Positions 20,765 to 61,499 of a DNA stretch of 64,000 nucleotides are shown in pieces. Below the pieces are notes generated by a model. It ran no database searches. It was not told the origin of the DNA and worked only from the letters and a program-made list of their open reading frames with translations. The stretch comes from Artemia franciscana (taxonomy: Eukaryota; Arthropoda; Branchiopoda; Anostraca; Artemiidae): the NCBI RefSeq assembly GCF_032884065.1, contig NC_088867.1, positions 47,194,185 through 47,258,184 on the forward strand. Reading direction: 5' to 3'. The translations under genes were made by a program, and so were the position numbers. How positions within the stretch are numbered: position 1 is the first letter of the stretch; the number at the start of each line of letters is the position of its first letter.

Positions 20765-23090
20765 TTAGATCTTATGTCTAGTGACATAAGCTGGTGATGA
20801 CCCTCCTGTGGAACATCTTGCTGGTGGTGTGACATGACTATGGTATGGCATCCCAGGCTAGCCTACAATCTGCATTGGCCCAGTCCTAATCAACTCCTTT
20901 CTTGAATGCATTTATGGTTTGGGACTGGATGGTGGCTTCAGAGAGGTTCCAGAAAGGGACAGTGCATACAGAGAATAAATTTTTGGCACTCATGTTGATG
21001 GCAACGGGAGACTTGCAGCTTCTTTGTGTGACCTATAGTCGTACTTACAAGGGATAAGGAGAACACTTGACTCGAGAGGTAATTTTCTAGCAGTTTGTGA
21101 GTAGCAATTGCGTCTCCTTTTTTCCTTTGATATACTAGGGCGGGGAGTTCGAGGGATACAAGGCGTTCCTCATACGGCTTGTCTTGCAAAGCTGGTACGA
21201 GCTTTTTTGCTCACCATTGGACACTCTCGAGTGCTTTAACGTCCATTTTATAATGGGGAGACGCTAGGGTCATTCTAAATTCCAGTTGTGGATGTACAAT
21301 AGCTTTGTACAGCTTCCTGACCACACACAACTTCCTGGTGGTAAATGTCCCTTTTATGAGCCCTAGGGCTCGGGTTGCTTTAGCAACTTGAGCTTGTGTA
21401 TGGTTGAGGAACTTAAGTTCGTCATCGAGAATAACCCCCGGGTCTTCCTCCTCACTTTAAGCCTCACATAACTCATCCCCAATATGGTACAGTCATCTAG
21501 AATTGTCATATCCAAGATGCAGGACTTTGCATTTTGACATGTTAAACTGCAAACTCCACTCAGATGACCATCTAGATAACTGATCTAAATCTTCTTGCAT
21601 TGTTGAGTGATTGGGGCTAATTTGGACCAATCCTAAGAGCTTGCAATTGCCAGTATATAGTGCCCATGGGTTTTTCGGGTGAGTAGTACAGTCAATAGTA
21701 TATATGCCGAACAACGTGAACCCCAGGATTGTGCCCTGTAAGGCTCCACTAATGACAGGAATTTCATCATCATAAAGAGTTTTACCTGTGGCATCATGAA
21801 TGACTACCCTCTGAGTTCTTCCAGTAAGAAAGGCTTCAATCCAGGCAACTATATCCTCATACACCCTGCATGCTTCCATTTTCAGCAGGAGAAGTTGATG
21901 TTGTACTTTATCAAATAATTTTGCTTGATCAAAGAATATGACATCCACCAGAAGGCCATCATCCAAGAGTCTGGTCACAAAGTCATTTGATTCAATTGTT
22001 TGTATTAATTGAGCGACCTTTATAGAAACCATGCTGACTTTTTGAAAGTGAGTAGTTTTTTTCATGGTGAGAGACCAGTGCATCATTTATGATGCTCTCA
22101 AGGACCTTGCATACAACAGAAGTTAGACTTATGTGGTGATAATTAATGGATTGGTGGTTTCTCCCTTTCTTGAAGGTGGGCTTGATGTTGGCCTGCTTTC
22201 AGTCACTTGGGAGAACTTTGGAAGTGAGTGACATTCCAAACATCACAGCTATTGGCTAAGCAACTTGTTCAACTGCCTCTTTTATTAGTCTGGGTTGTAG
22301 GTTATCTGGCCCAGTAGCTTTATTTGCATCCAGTCTTTTAAGCCTTTTCAGAACATTTTCTATACTTATAATTGTCATGTACATTTGTTCTCTGATTGGT
22401 TGCTCATGTAAAGTGGGTTAAGAGTTTGCTATTGGGTGAGTGGAGAAATTCGTATCAAAGCTGGAGTTGATCAAATCTACTTTTTCTTTGAACTCTGAGG
22501 TCTTGGATATCATGTCTAGAGGGATTAGCTGCTGAGACATGGCGCCAGAACACCTTTGGATTCTGCTTTGCTTCAGCTGCAATTGCCTCCTCATGGTTTT
22601 CTATGACCTTCCAAGTCAAATTTCTTAGCTTGTTTCTGTATTTCTTGAATGTGTTATAGCGGTTATCACATCTGCCCTTATAACTTCTTTGGGTAGGAAG
22701 GGGAGTGTTTTTGGTGAGGGTGACCAGTATACCCAGATATGTTTATTTTCTGCAGCTAGGACTACATTTTTTTAATGCCTCCCAGCTTTTTCTATGTTAC
22801 TACTGTTAACCATGCTCTCCAATTTTATCTTTGACATGTCTTGCTGTATCAATTCATAATCTTTGAAGGATTTTTTCACTTTATTTTCCTTATTGAAGTT
22901 CACTGAAGTCACATTATGTATAGTATCAACTTTAAAAGAGCTAAAGCCAAGCTGGGCAGCCATGACAAAACAAGGAAACAAATCTGGAAGCAACAAACAA
23001 GTCTATAGCCAGCAGAAGGAAACAAAGAGAAAAAAAATCAAATGAATATATTTAATTTCATATATGTTAGTTAGGATCTTTTATTTATAA
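20765..23090 (-). mobile_element. CR1-like LINE, ORF2 remnant
   Basis: Read on the minus strand from high to low coordinates. A pre-RT linker (KKSFKDYELIQQDM; YRNKLRNLTWKVIENHEEA; AKQNPKVFWRHVSA) precedes the RT between 22086 and 21493: VDVIFFDQAKLFDKVQH for motif A, a degenerate motif B (GALQGTILGFTLFGIY) and a badly changed motif C (ALYTGNCKLLG), then STMQEDLDQLSRWSSEW and SKCKVLHLG. The C-terminus follows at about 21230-20800: LQDKPYEERLVSLELPAL, YQRKKGDAI and FWNLSEATIQSQTINAFK. It carries many stops and shifts and lacks the endonuclease. Motif order matches CR1/L2-group elements. Confidence 0.88.
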
Positions 23091-23436
23091 TCTGGTTATG
23101 TTAACAATAAAATAAATTTTATTTGTAAAGTCAGAATGAAGGCACTGTTAACCATGCTCTCCAATTTTATCTTTGACATGTCTTGTTGTATCAATTCATA
23201 ATTTTTGAAGGATTTTTTCACTTTATTTTCCTTATTGAAGTTCACTGAAGTCACATTATGTATAGAATCAACTTTAAAAGAGCTAAAGCCAAGCTGGGCA
23301 GCCATGACAAAACAAGGAAACAAATCTGGAAGCAACAAACAAGTCTATAGCCAGCAGAAGGAAACAAAGAGAAAAAGAATCAAATGAATATATTTAATTT
23401 CATATATATGTTAGTTAGGATCTTTTATTTATATAT
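22803..23436 (-). repeat. Segmental duplication of LINE 5' portion (two copies, 342 bp apart)
   Basis: 22803-23089 is repeated at 23145-23436 with only a handful of differences (roughly 98% identical by eye). Both copies encode the same minus-strand stretch, MLLPDLFPCFVMAAQLGFSS. The 55-bp spacer is not repeated. The duplication is recent compared with the decay of the surrounding LINE. Confidence 0.9.
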
Positions 23437-23594
23437 AAATTTTTTTATGTATATCATTTTAGTTATGGATTCTAATTTTGTTGTTGTTTTTCTAGGCTGA
23501 AGGCACCTTGTTTGGTTCAGGCAAAATGATTGTTTGATTCTTGTTCTTTTTGTTTCTTCTACTGGCCATAGACCTATTTGCTGTTTCCAGATTC

Positions 23595-23716
<122 letters not shown>

Positions 23717-24019
23717 AGAGAAATCACCAATGCAACAGCACAAACACAAAAAAAAAAAAAAAAAAAAAAAGAGAGACAGAAGGAATTAACAATATCAGGT
23801 TAAAAACCTGGACCAGGGTAAAGGTCTGTTGGGGAGAAAACTAAAAAAATTTTCTCCACCAGCACTGGATCCAACCACTATACACACTAAAATTAAATTA
23901 GTTACTCAGTCAACTCTAACATTAAAAAAAGATTGTTTTCAGTTGCTAGCCAGCTAAACAAATGAATTACAGTAACCTAAAGGAAACGACAACAACCTAC
24001 TGTTGTCTTTTCATGTGTC

Positions 24020-24400
24020 AATATTTGGTTCCTTGTTGGGTTTATAATATTCAATAGCATATCACCCGTGAGACGGTTAGTTATCTGATTGTCAAACAGT
24101 TCGTGGTAACAAACCATAGTAAGGAGCGACCCAGCCCAATAGTAACCAAAAGTCCAAAAAACAGAACTTGGTACCAACAGCTACATCAAAAGAATCGCAT
24201 TTTAATGCTGATCCCAAATACACAAGTTTCATCAAGTCTAGTCTCACCCACCAAAAGTTAAGAGCCCAAGAAAATTTGCGTTACCCTAGAAAATAGGGGG
24301 AAACACCCCCTAAAAGTCATAAAACCCCAACGAAAATCACACCATCAGACTCAGTGTATCAGAGAACCATACCGTAGAAGCCCCAAGCTCCCATCCACAA
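24020..24400 (-). mobile_element. Dispersed repeat family E, copy 1
   Basis: In reverse orientation this matches 28800-29110. Landmarks on the minus strand, in order: GGTTCTCTGATA, AATCTGATGGTGTGATTT-type, TTTTAGGGGGTGTTTCCCCC, GGCTCTTAACTTTTGGTGGG, GACTTGATGAAAC, GATTCTTTTGATG and TTTTGGTTACTATTGGGC. No coding content. I recall very similar repeats in brine shrimp DNA; unverified. Confidence 0.65.
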
Positions 24401-24601
24401 AAATGTAGAAATTTATATTCTTTGCCAGAAGTCAGATCACAAAGTCAGCCACACAGATAAAGTCTATTTTAAAGATTTTCAAGCACAAAATAAACACACA
24501 AAAAATTTCCAAATTTGAAAACTTTATTTGAGTTTTTTGTTTTTTCCATAGGGGGAAGAAATTTTGGTACCCTATAAACTTGGAAAATATCCCTGCAGAA
24601 A

Positions 24602-24878
24602 ATACTGCAGGGTATGTTCTGGGGGGGGGGGGTAAATGCCTAGAACCATATTCTTTATCAGGATTGAATTTTAGAGATTTATGGGAAAATATTAAGGTGT
24701 GGCAGTATTGAGTTGGATCTTTTGACAGTCCAGCAACATAATACTGCAGGGTATGTTCTGGGGGGGGGGGTAAATGTCTAGAACCATATTCTTTATCAGG
24801 ATTGAATTTTAGAGATTTATGGGAAAATATTAATGTGTGGCAGTATTGAGTTGGATCTTTTGACAGTCCAGCAACATT
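24602..24878 (+). repeat. 139-bp tandem duplication
   Basis: 24602-24740 and 24741-24878 are near-identical, starting ATACTGCAGGGTATGTTCTG and differing in G-run length and a couple of bases. On the minus strand this produces a 174-codon frame with a duplicated peptide (AGLSKDPTQYCHTLIFSHKS), which I regard as fortuitous. Confidence 0.92.
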
Positions 24879-25550
24879 ACTTATAATAGGAATTTGACTA
24901 CTATACTGAACTTCTAACTTGATCACAGACATGATTATGCATGAGTATGGTTCCAATAATCTATCCTGTGGGTAAGCTGGATTTTTTATCTCTGTTTGAC
25001 ACAGTGAAGATTGAAGGTGAAATTCAAATTTAGGATGGGTCTAAGTAAAGAATTAAGTACCTTTCATATGTTGTTTTTTTGTTTTGTTTTTGCTGGGAAC
25101 TTCATATTAAAGACTGTTTACAAAAACTCACTAAAGAGGAAAATTCAAGAAGCATGCCAAATCAAGGTTGCATAGGAAATTATTTTCTAGTCAGGTGATG
25201 ACTCTATGCAACTTATTAGACTAGAATACAGCCTCTTCTGCCAATATCTGACTCATTCAAATCATCAACCAACAAGGTATAGTGCAACAAGCCCTGGTGA
25301 CTAGTTTGGGACACACTGATCAGTCAGCACACTATCTTTACTGATCAGAAACTACAGGATCATCCTATTGCTGGCAAGGGTAATTTAAGTAGGTAATGTC
25401 CAGGTAATATACAAATGTAGCAACATTACTTCTTTGAGTAGTTGAAAGAGTTTTATACCAACAACTTTGATCCTACACACAACTTCAAATAAGTAGTAGG
25501 CCCTTGTACCAATTTTATCACAAGAGGGTCTGGTTAGGAGTATGTTGTTG
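24879..25550. other. Non-coding, nothing recognised
   Basis: No open frame of note and no clear repeat partner. Confidence 0.35.
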
Positions 25551-25558
25551 CTTGTTAT

Positions 25559-26164
25559 GGTAAAATTCTAGTTAGCTACTTTTCATGATCTTGGAAAGGG
25601 GTTAAGTTAGGAAAATGGAACTTTCAGCAATAAATACAAGACCAAAAATATACTCTGGGAAGGTATTGCTCCCATATTAACCCTCTTCTGATTTCTAAGT
25701 CTTAGAAATTTGCTACTCAACAGGTCTATACCTATTGAAACTTTGACAAAACAACATTTTACCTTAACTTTTAGTTATCAGTTTCTGTTTCTCTGGTTTT
25801 AGTTCTGAAAATGCAATTCCTGCTGTTTGAGTAGAATTTTAAGCTATATTAATGTTTTTTTTTCTAAATTTAGGATATGTATATCCTTAAAACCTCATAA
25901 ATTGGGATTGAGCAAAGTTGTGAAGCTGAAAACAGTTTTGTTGTACTTCACTTAAGCAGAAGATTTATTTTGCTAGGCTTCACTTTCATAACACAAAGGT
26001 ATTTAAAGGTCATCAAAGGTCAGGGCCTTCTAGAGAGAGGAGTAGAGATAGGTACTTCAAAATACCTTCCCAGAACATGTCTGTAGACTCATCCCTGAAA
26101 GTTTCATTTCCCTACCCTAGCCCCTTTCCAAGATAGCAAAAAGTAGTTAAACTAGAATTTTACT
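25559..26164 (+). mobile_element. MITE family A, copy 2, complete with perfect 8-bp TSD
   Basis: 606 bp, starting GGTAAAATTCTAGTTAGCTA and ending AACTAGAATTTTACT. It is flanked by the identical octamer CTTGTTAT at 25551-25558 and 26165-26172. Internal landmarks shared with the other copies include TCTGAAAATGCAATTCCTG, TTGAGTAGAATTTT, GATTGAGCAAAGTTGTGAAG and TTAAGCAGAAGAT. Non-coding. Confidence 0.92.
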
Positions 26165-26368
26165 CTTGTTATACTGAAATATCTTGTATAATCTACCTAA
26201 AGTTACTGTTTGGTGTCAACATTTAACAACCAGAAAATGGTATCCATGGGCTGGCCAATACCTATCTTTTGGTCCACACCCAATTAATACATACATTTCT
26301 AAAAATTGTTAGCAGACAATTTTGCTTGTATAAATTAATAGAAAATTAGGTAAATATGCAATTTTCCA

Positions 26369-27045
26369 TATAGTTTAGTTAGGATAAAAGTCTATACATC
26401 AGTCGATGCTTTTCTTTATGTTATTTATAATTCAATAGGCATCCACCATATGGATAATATGAGGGTAAAGTTCATTTGTGATGCAAATGAATGTTATAGG
26501 CCTAGGCTATTTAGATTCAGGATGCAATTCTGGGTAGGCTATATATTTGCACATTAAAGGGGTAGGGATGGATATTTTGCAAATATAGGCTGTGGGTTCT
26601 AAGAAATTTATGAGTTTCTTAGAAAAACTGCAAAAACAAGGAAAGAAGTGAAGATAAAGGTTCTTCCTTTTCAAAGTGTGTTAACTGTGATTATTCTGTA
26701 CATTATAGAGTAAAAATAGCTTTCTTAACATGTTTCCTAATGTCCAGCTAGGCTCCTATGATTTATAATACAGTTGGCTAATTTAAAGATCTGCAAATAG
26801 GTTTATATAAACTGTTAAATTAGCTACCTGGTGGTATCCCAACCTAACCACTTTATACAGTAGCAAAAAGTAGCTTGTCTAGAATTTTAGCTAAGCTTTG
26901 GTTTACTATGGACTATTTTACCTTTTGGGACCCAATCAAGGGCTCAAAATGTTGACTTATTTCCCCAGAAGCCATCACTGAATTATGAAAGAGTCTACAA
27001 AAAGACATGAAGTGATGTGTTCATTTTTATCCTAGCTAAATTAAA
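26369..27045 (+). mobile_element. MITE family B, copy 2
   Basis: About 670 bp with inverted termini. The left holds TTTAGTTAGGATAAAAGTCTA and CAGTCGATGCTTTT; the right holds GACATGAAGTGATGTG and TTTTTATCCTAGCTAAA. It is the same architecture as 34913-35545, and it lies about 200 bp to the right of a family A element, as does the 34.9-kb copy. Target-site duplication not resolved. Confidence 0.7.
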
Positions 27046-27904
27046 TTGAAAATTGAAAATTCACCGAAAGTTATTAGCCTAGTAGCAAACTGGATGGTGG
27101 AAAAAGCCATAAACAAGGCCTAGCCTATTCAAATTAGCCTAGGCCAAGAGCACTAGTCAGAAGTAGTCAAGTCTGATAGAAGTGTAAATAATGGTTAAAT
27201 ATAGATAACTTACCAAAGAGACGTACTATTTAAGCATAAATTTGTATCCTTGTATGACAATTGTGAAATAATCTTGAAAATTAACAACTATTTTAGACTA
27301 CTTTTGGATTTCAAAATTTTTACCGACACTGCAGCATTGACACTTAAATTATGTAATGACAAGCCGTTTTTGAAAAAAATCTTAATGATAATTTAAAATT
27401 TTGTTTGGGCACCAATTTCTAAAAAATTAATACCAAAAAGAGCAAACCCAAAAATTGTTGAAAAGTGTTCTTTGAATTAGTGAAATTAAATTGAAGGTCA
27501 CAAAAGCAGTTATTCTAAGACCTGTTAACTATAAGCTTTACTAAACTATTTTCCTAATGCTTTCTAGTCTTCCGTCAACTAGTGAAAATGAGTAAATCAC
27601 AGTTAAAAAAAATATATAATAGTCAATGGGTAGTAGCAATGAAATACCTTACGGCTTCTTATGCATGAAAATGTGCATGTACAATAGCTGAAAAATTTAA
27701 GGCTTTTGGGTAATGCAAAGGAAAAGAAACACAGTCCCTAAGAAGTCTTTAAATAATTAATTTTTTCATAATTTTATCCATTACTAATTACAGACGATCA
27801 ATTTGAGGACGTCGTTTTGTAATATATTTTAATGAAGTATAATACCTTAAGCCTATAAACTATGATCTGGGACTGATGATTCTGGTGAGGTCCCCACTGG
27901 CGAT
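27046..27904. other. Non-coding, nothing recognised
   Basis: AT-rich sequence without gene or clear repeat. Confidence 0.35.
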
Positions 27905-28570
27905 TAAATAAAAACAAAACAAATTTAGTAAGGAGTAACAAACAGAATTTATTTCGCATATAAAGGATTTTACCCCCTCCTCAATACTTTGCTATTCATG
28001 CTGATTTTTAAAAAATGAAACAACCCGTCAAACTTTAGCACAAAGAATTATTTATTCAGGAGGGGGACAACCCCTTCATGCACGAGTAATTTCTGGTCGT
28101 TTTGAGTTTTAATATTGTTCCTTACTTTCAATTGAAAAATCTTGTTCTATGCCGGTAAATCTGGCTCACCCTCCATGAAAAATTTTTCCCCTCACAGGAA
28201 ACTCTTCTGTGAAAAGCTCATCTTTCGTAAAATACACTCCCCCGTAAACCTCCCTCAAAATAAATCCATCCTCGCTGGAAATTACCCCTCTTCCCCCCGT
28301 CTCCCGTAAAATTACTTGATTCAGCCTGAAAAATTCTCCTTAGCATACTTTCATTTGAAAAAACTGTTAATTCTAATCATTTTTTCAGTCCCTCGGAAAA
28401 TTCCCCTTTCTACGGAATTTTTTTCCTGGATATTCAAACAAGTTCAAATTTTCCCCCAACATTTCCTTTCGAAATTTCATCCCCATAAATCTCCCAAAGC
28501 ACGGAAAATTCTCCCCATAGTTATTGTATCTCTCAAATATACTGAGCAAAATAGCTGTCTTGAAATTTAG
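27905..28570 (+). repeat. Dispersed repeat related to family C (arm plus AAAATT-rich body)
   Basis: The block at about 28050-28150 (AGGAGGGGGACAACCCCTTCATG..., TTTTGAGTTTTAATATTGTTCCTTACTTTCA) matches the arm at 38120-38230. The following 28150-28450 (GGAAACTC, TTTCATTTGAAAAA, CCCCTTTC/CTCG..GGAAA) matches 38240-38530 loosely in the same order. So this and the 38-kb locus are diverged copies of one unit. An open frame at 28316-28570 is not shared. Confidence 0.55.
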
Positions 28571-28799
28571 ATCTGATGACGTTGAGGAGAAAAGGCGTTT
28601 GAGGTGGGCTAGTTACCCTTTAATATTTTTGGTTACTTAAAAGGGCACTAGAACTTTTAATATCCGTTCAAATGCAACTTCTCCCGATCTTTTATGACCA
28701 TTAGTTCGATACGATCACACAAGAAAAAAACAAAAAAACAATACACATCTGTGATCTTTCTTCTGGCAAAAAATACAAAATTCTAAATTTTTGTGTAGA

Positions 28800-29110
28800 T
28801 GAGCTTGAAACTTCTACAATAGGGTTCTCTGATAAACCGAATCTAATGGTGTGATTTCCGTTAAGCTTTTTTGACTTTCAATGGGTGTTCTCCCTTTTTT
28901 GAAAATCAAGCAAAATTTTTCAGGCTCTTAGCTTTTGATGGGTAATACTAAACTTGATGAATCTCACATATTTGAAATTGGCATAATAAGCCAATTCTTT
29001 TGATATATCTGTTGATGTCAATATTCTTGTTTTTAGAGTTTTGGTTACTATTGAGCCGAGTCACACCTTAGTTAAGGTTCGGTACCAAGAACCGTTTGAG
29101 TATTTCAAAA
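28800..29110 (+). mobile_element. Dispersed repeat family E, copy 2
   Basis: Plus-orientation counterpart of 24020-24400, sharing GGTTCTCTGATA, TCTAATGGTGTGATTTCCGTT, GGGTGTTCTCCC, GGCTCTTAGCTTTTGATGGG, AATTCTTTTGATAT, TTTTGGTTACTATTGAGCC and ACCAAGAACCGTTTGA. Diverged and internally shortened. Confidence 0.62.
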
Positions 29111-30535
29111 GAATAATTTCATGGATGCGTTTCAAATTCGCAAATAGTAAGTGGCAATATTCACGGAAAAATATTTGAATTAGCCGATAGTCTCTGCTTT
29201 TAAAAATCTTTTTGTATACAACAAAGGCCGTGAGGATCATAATACCATTATTGCATATAATGTTAACTCATGTTTTTGGAAGACCCACTCTAATAGTTTG
29301 GGTAATTTGTCATTACGGCCCTCAACTCCCAAGGTAATCTTCCAGTGGGAATCTCGATGATTGAAAAGAAAGGGTTGTACCATAAGCACGCTATGCCTAA
29401 CTTACCAATCATATCTTTGATCTCTTAACACATTCCTGTAACTCGATTGGGAAGATGTGGTGGTAGCAATAGGATAACGCAAAGATTGGAGACCATTTGT
29501 CGATTCTTTTGCGCCTTTAGAGGCACAGGGGGGCTTAAGGTAAGAATCATGTTAGCAGTTTTGATTGAAAAACATTTCAAGTTTGTCAATGTATTAAAAC
29601 AATGATTCTCTAGTTTTTGATTTGCATAGATCTAAGTTTTCCTATTGAATAGAGATCATTTGGTCAGATTTGTCTACCTACATTTGACCATTATTATGCA
29701 CCTGCATTCAATTTTTGTCTGAAGAAAATGCAGTTTTTCAGATTGTGTCAAAATTCAACGTCTCTAACGAATTAGAACTGTATTAAAAATAGACGGAATT
29801 AAAAAGAATAAAACTAATATAGATTTTGGCCTTAAAAATAGCCTAATTTACTGTTAAAAGTTTTTAGATAAGATCTGAAAAAAAGTTGTGGAAGATCAAA
29901 TTAGTCTAAATTGGATTCATATTAACCCCCTCATAGAAATTTAGTTTCAATTGCTAATTTCCAAAAGCAGGCTACGGTTTTTCATTTCTATATTGCGGTA
30001 ATATAGCATGAGCCCTGCATAGGTAAGCTAGTATGACTTAACCTAATAATCATTAGCTACCATTGTTGCAACTAAAATATCACTGAAGCACCAAGCCTCC
30101 TTAGGCCGTCGCAGCTGCACGAGCTCCTCACTAGCCTAGCACTAATGTTTCTAGATTGGCCTGGAGCAGTTAAATAATAGTAATTAAGCGTTGAGCCAGG
30201 TTAAGAGCCCTTCAAAAAGGAATTTACAGCAAAAATCAGGTCCTAAGATAGTCTTCTAAACATAGTTATTCCGAACTAGAAAAGCTCTGATTAATTGTCT
30301 CTCATAGGATAGACAGTTGTAGTAGCGGTTTCACATTGACTAAGTAAGGGTTTCACTCTGGACTACTCATAATCTCTGGGGATGTAATCTTGCTTAAGTC
30401 TGAGTTTGCAGGTGTTCTAAAAAGCTATTTTCTGCCAAAGGTTGCTTTTAGCAGATTGAATTGCAGGAAACAGGCCTTTTGATAGCAAGCAGAAAATTTC
30501 GTAATTTTATTTTTGGCATTATTGCTTTATTCAAA
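29111..30535 (+). promoter_or_regulatory. 5' flank of EXOSC1, promoter region by position
   Basis: Sequence upstream of the EXOSC1 start codon with no coding signal and no recognisable repeat. A TATA box or initiator cannot be assigned with confidence. The promoter is placed here only because exon 1 begins at or before 30536. Confidence 0.3.
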
Positions 30536-60122
<29,587 letters not shown>

Positions 60123-60184
60123 TTATTAAAGTATTATCGATTTATGTATTTTTTACTATTTTTGAAATATGGTTAGAAATCATA

Positions 60185-60190
60185 AATAAA
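60185..60190 (+). terminator. EXOSC1: Candidate EXOSC1 polyadenylation signal
   Basis: AATAAA about 63 nt after the stop codon; a short 3'UTR is plausible. Position is the only support. Confidence 0.5.
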
Positions 60191-60617
60191 CTAAAAATAA
60201 TACTTTGCCTTGGAAAAGATGAAGTTTTGCATTTTTTATTCGATTTTAATATGTGTTACAAATGGCACGTGCAAAACTGCCTATTCCTTAGGAATTTTAT
60301 CCACCATTTTATTTAACTTTGTAAATTGAACTTGAAATACAATAGACTATCTCCTTCGCGCATGATTTCTGATTATCAAGTGTTCAAATTACAGTTTCTT
60401 TTTTAGATACGGGGTTTCTTAGTCGAAAACAAAATCTAGCATTTATCAAACTTTTCCTGGCGATGCATTTTCTGTATTTGAAAAGCCATCATAAAACAAA
60501 AATGACTGCTCAAAAGTGTACAATTTTGGAAATCTCTATTTTGCTATTTAAATACATAAATTTATCTTATAAACGAAGCTATTGCAAAAATCTTATTCAT
60601 CAGTAATTCGATTTAAA

Positions 60618-60751
<134 letters not shown>

Positions 60752-60909
60752 AAATATGATATTTCAAAAATAATGTTTATTATTAGGGCATATACTATAA
60801 TAATTCATTGATAAAGTAAGCCTTGAATTCTTGTGCAGAAATTGCTGAAAGGCTTGTATGTTTGCTAGTTTCCGGCTTTTACAGATTTTCTCATGATAAC
60901 AATAAAATA

Positions 60910-61380
60910 ATAAACAAAGCAGACGGCAGATCCCCCATGCCTTTTTTCCCCAAATTCATCCAATAAAAATTTTGACATAGCCATTAAAAAAAATTCCAAG
61001 CATTAGATTAAAAAAATACGGTGTCGACACACACACCCCCCCCCCCCGGCCCAGGGGAAGCGTTGTAAGTTTTTCCCTGTAGGCAAATATGCTTCTTATG
61101 GAAGGGATGTTCTTATAAACTTCAGTGAGTGCTTATTTGATTGGAAATTAAAAGTTCTAGGTCACTGTTTAAGAGTAAAAAGTGATTGGGGGCAGTTAGC
61201 CTTCTCTCCCATGCCGTTATTCCTTCAAATGGATCAGATAGAAATTTTGAGATAGCCATTTTGCCAAACAATTGTTCAAAAGTAAGATAACAAAAAATCC
61301 AATGTTGACACGCACATACACCCAGGGCCAGGTGTTGTAAGTTATGGCCAGTGGGCTAAAGGCATTTTTTAGACCCAGAA
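60910..61380 (+). repeat. Diverged direct repeat pair
   Basis: 60925-61080 and 61205-61350 share CCCATGCC(TTTTTT/GTTATT)CC, AAATTTTGA.ATAGCCATT, GT(C/T)GACAC(A/G)CAC and C(C)CAGG-type blocks, in the same order. About 70% similar by eye. It lies immediately left of the Polinton fossil, but no link to it is shown. Confidence 0.5.
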
Positions 61381-61499
61381 GAAGCTGTTGAAGGATGCCT
61401 TGCGTATCCTTTAAATTTTGGGATCTCTTGTAACCTAATGGATCTTTTGGAAGAAACATTCTGAGACCCAAACAATAATGCTAAAGATTATATGAAAAT

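Noticed and set aside
22803-23436. The direct repeats considered as LTRs of a small retroelement
   Set aside because: The repeats contain LINE coding sequence, the spacer is only about 55 bp and there is no primer site; a segmental duplication fits better.
24432-24956. 174-codon minus-strand frame
   Set aside because: Spans a 139-bp tandem duplication and G-runs; no domain and a duplicated peptide only because the DNA is duplicated.
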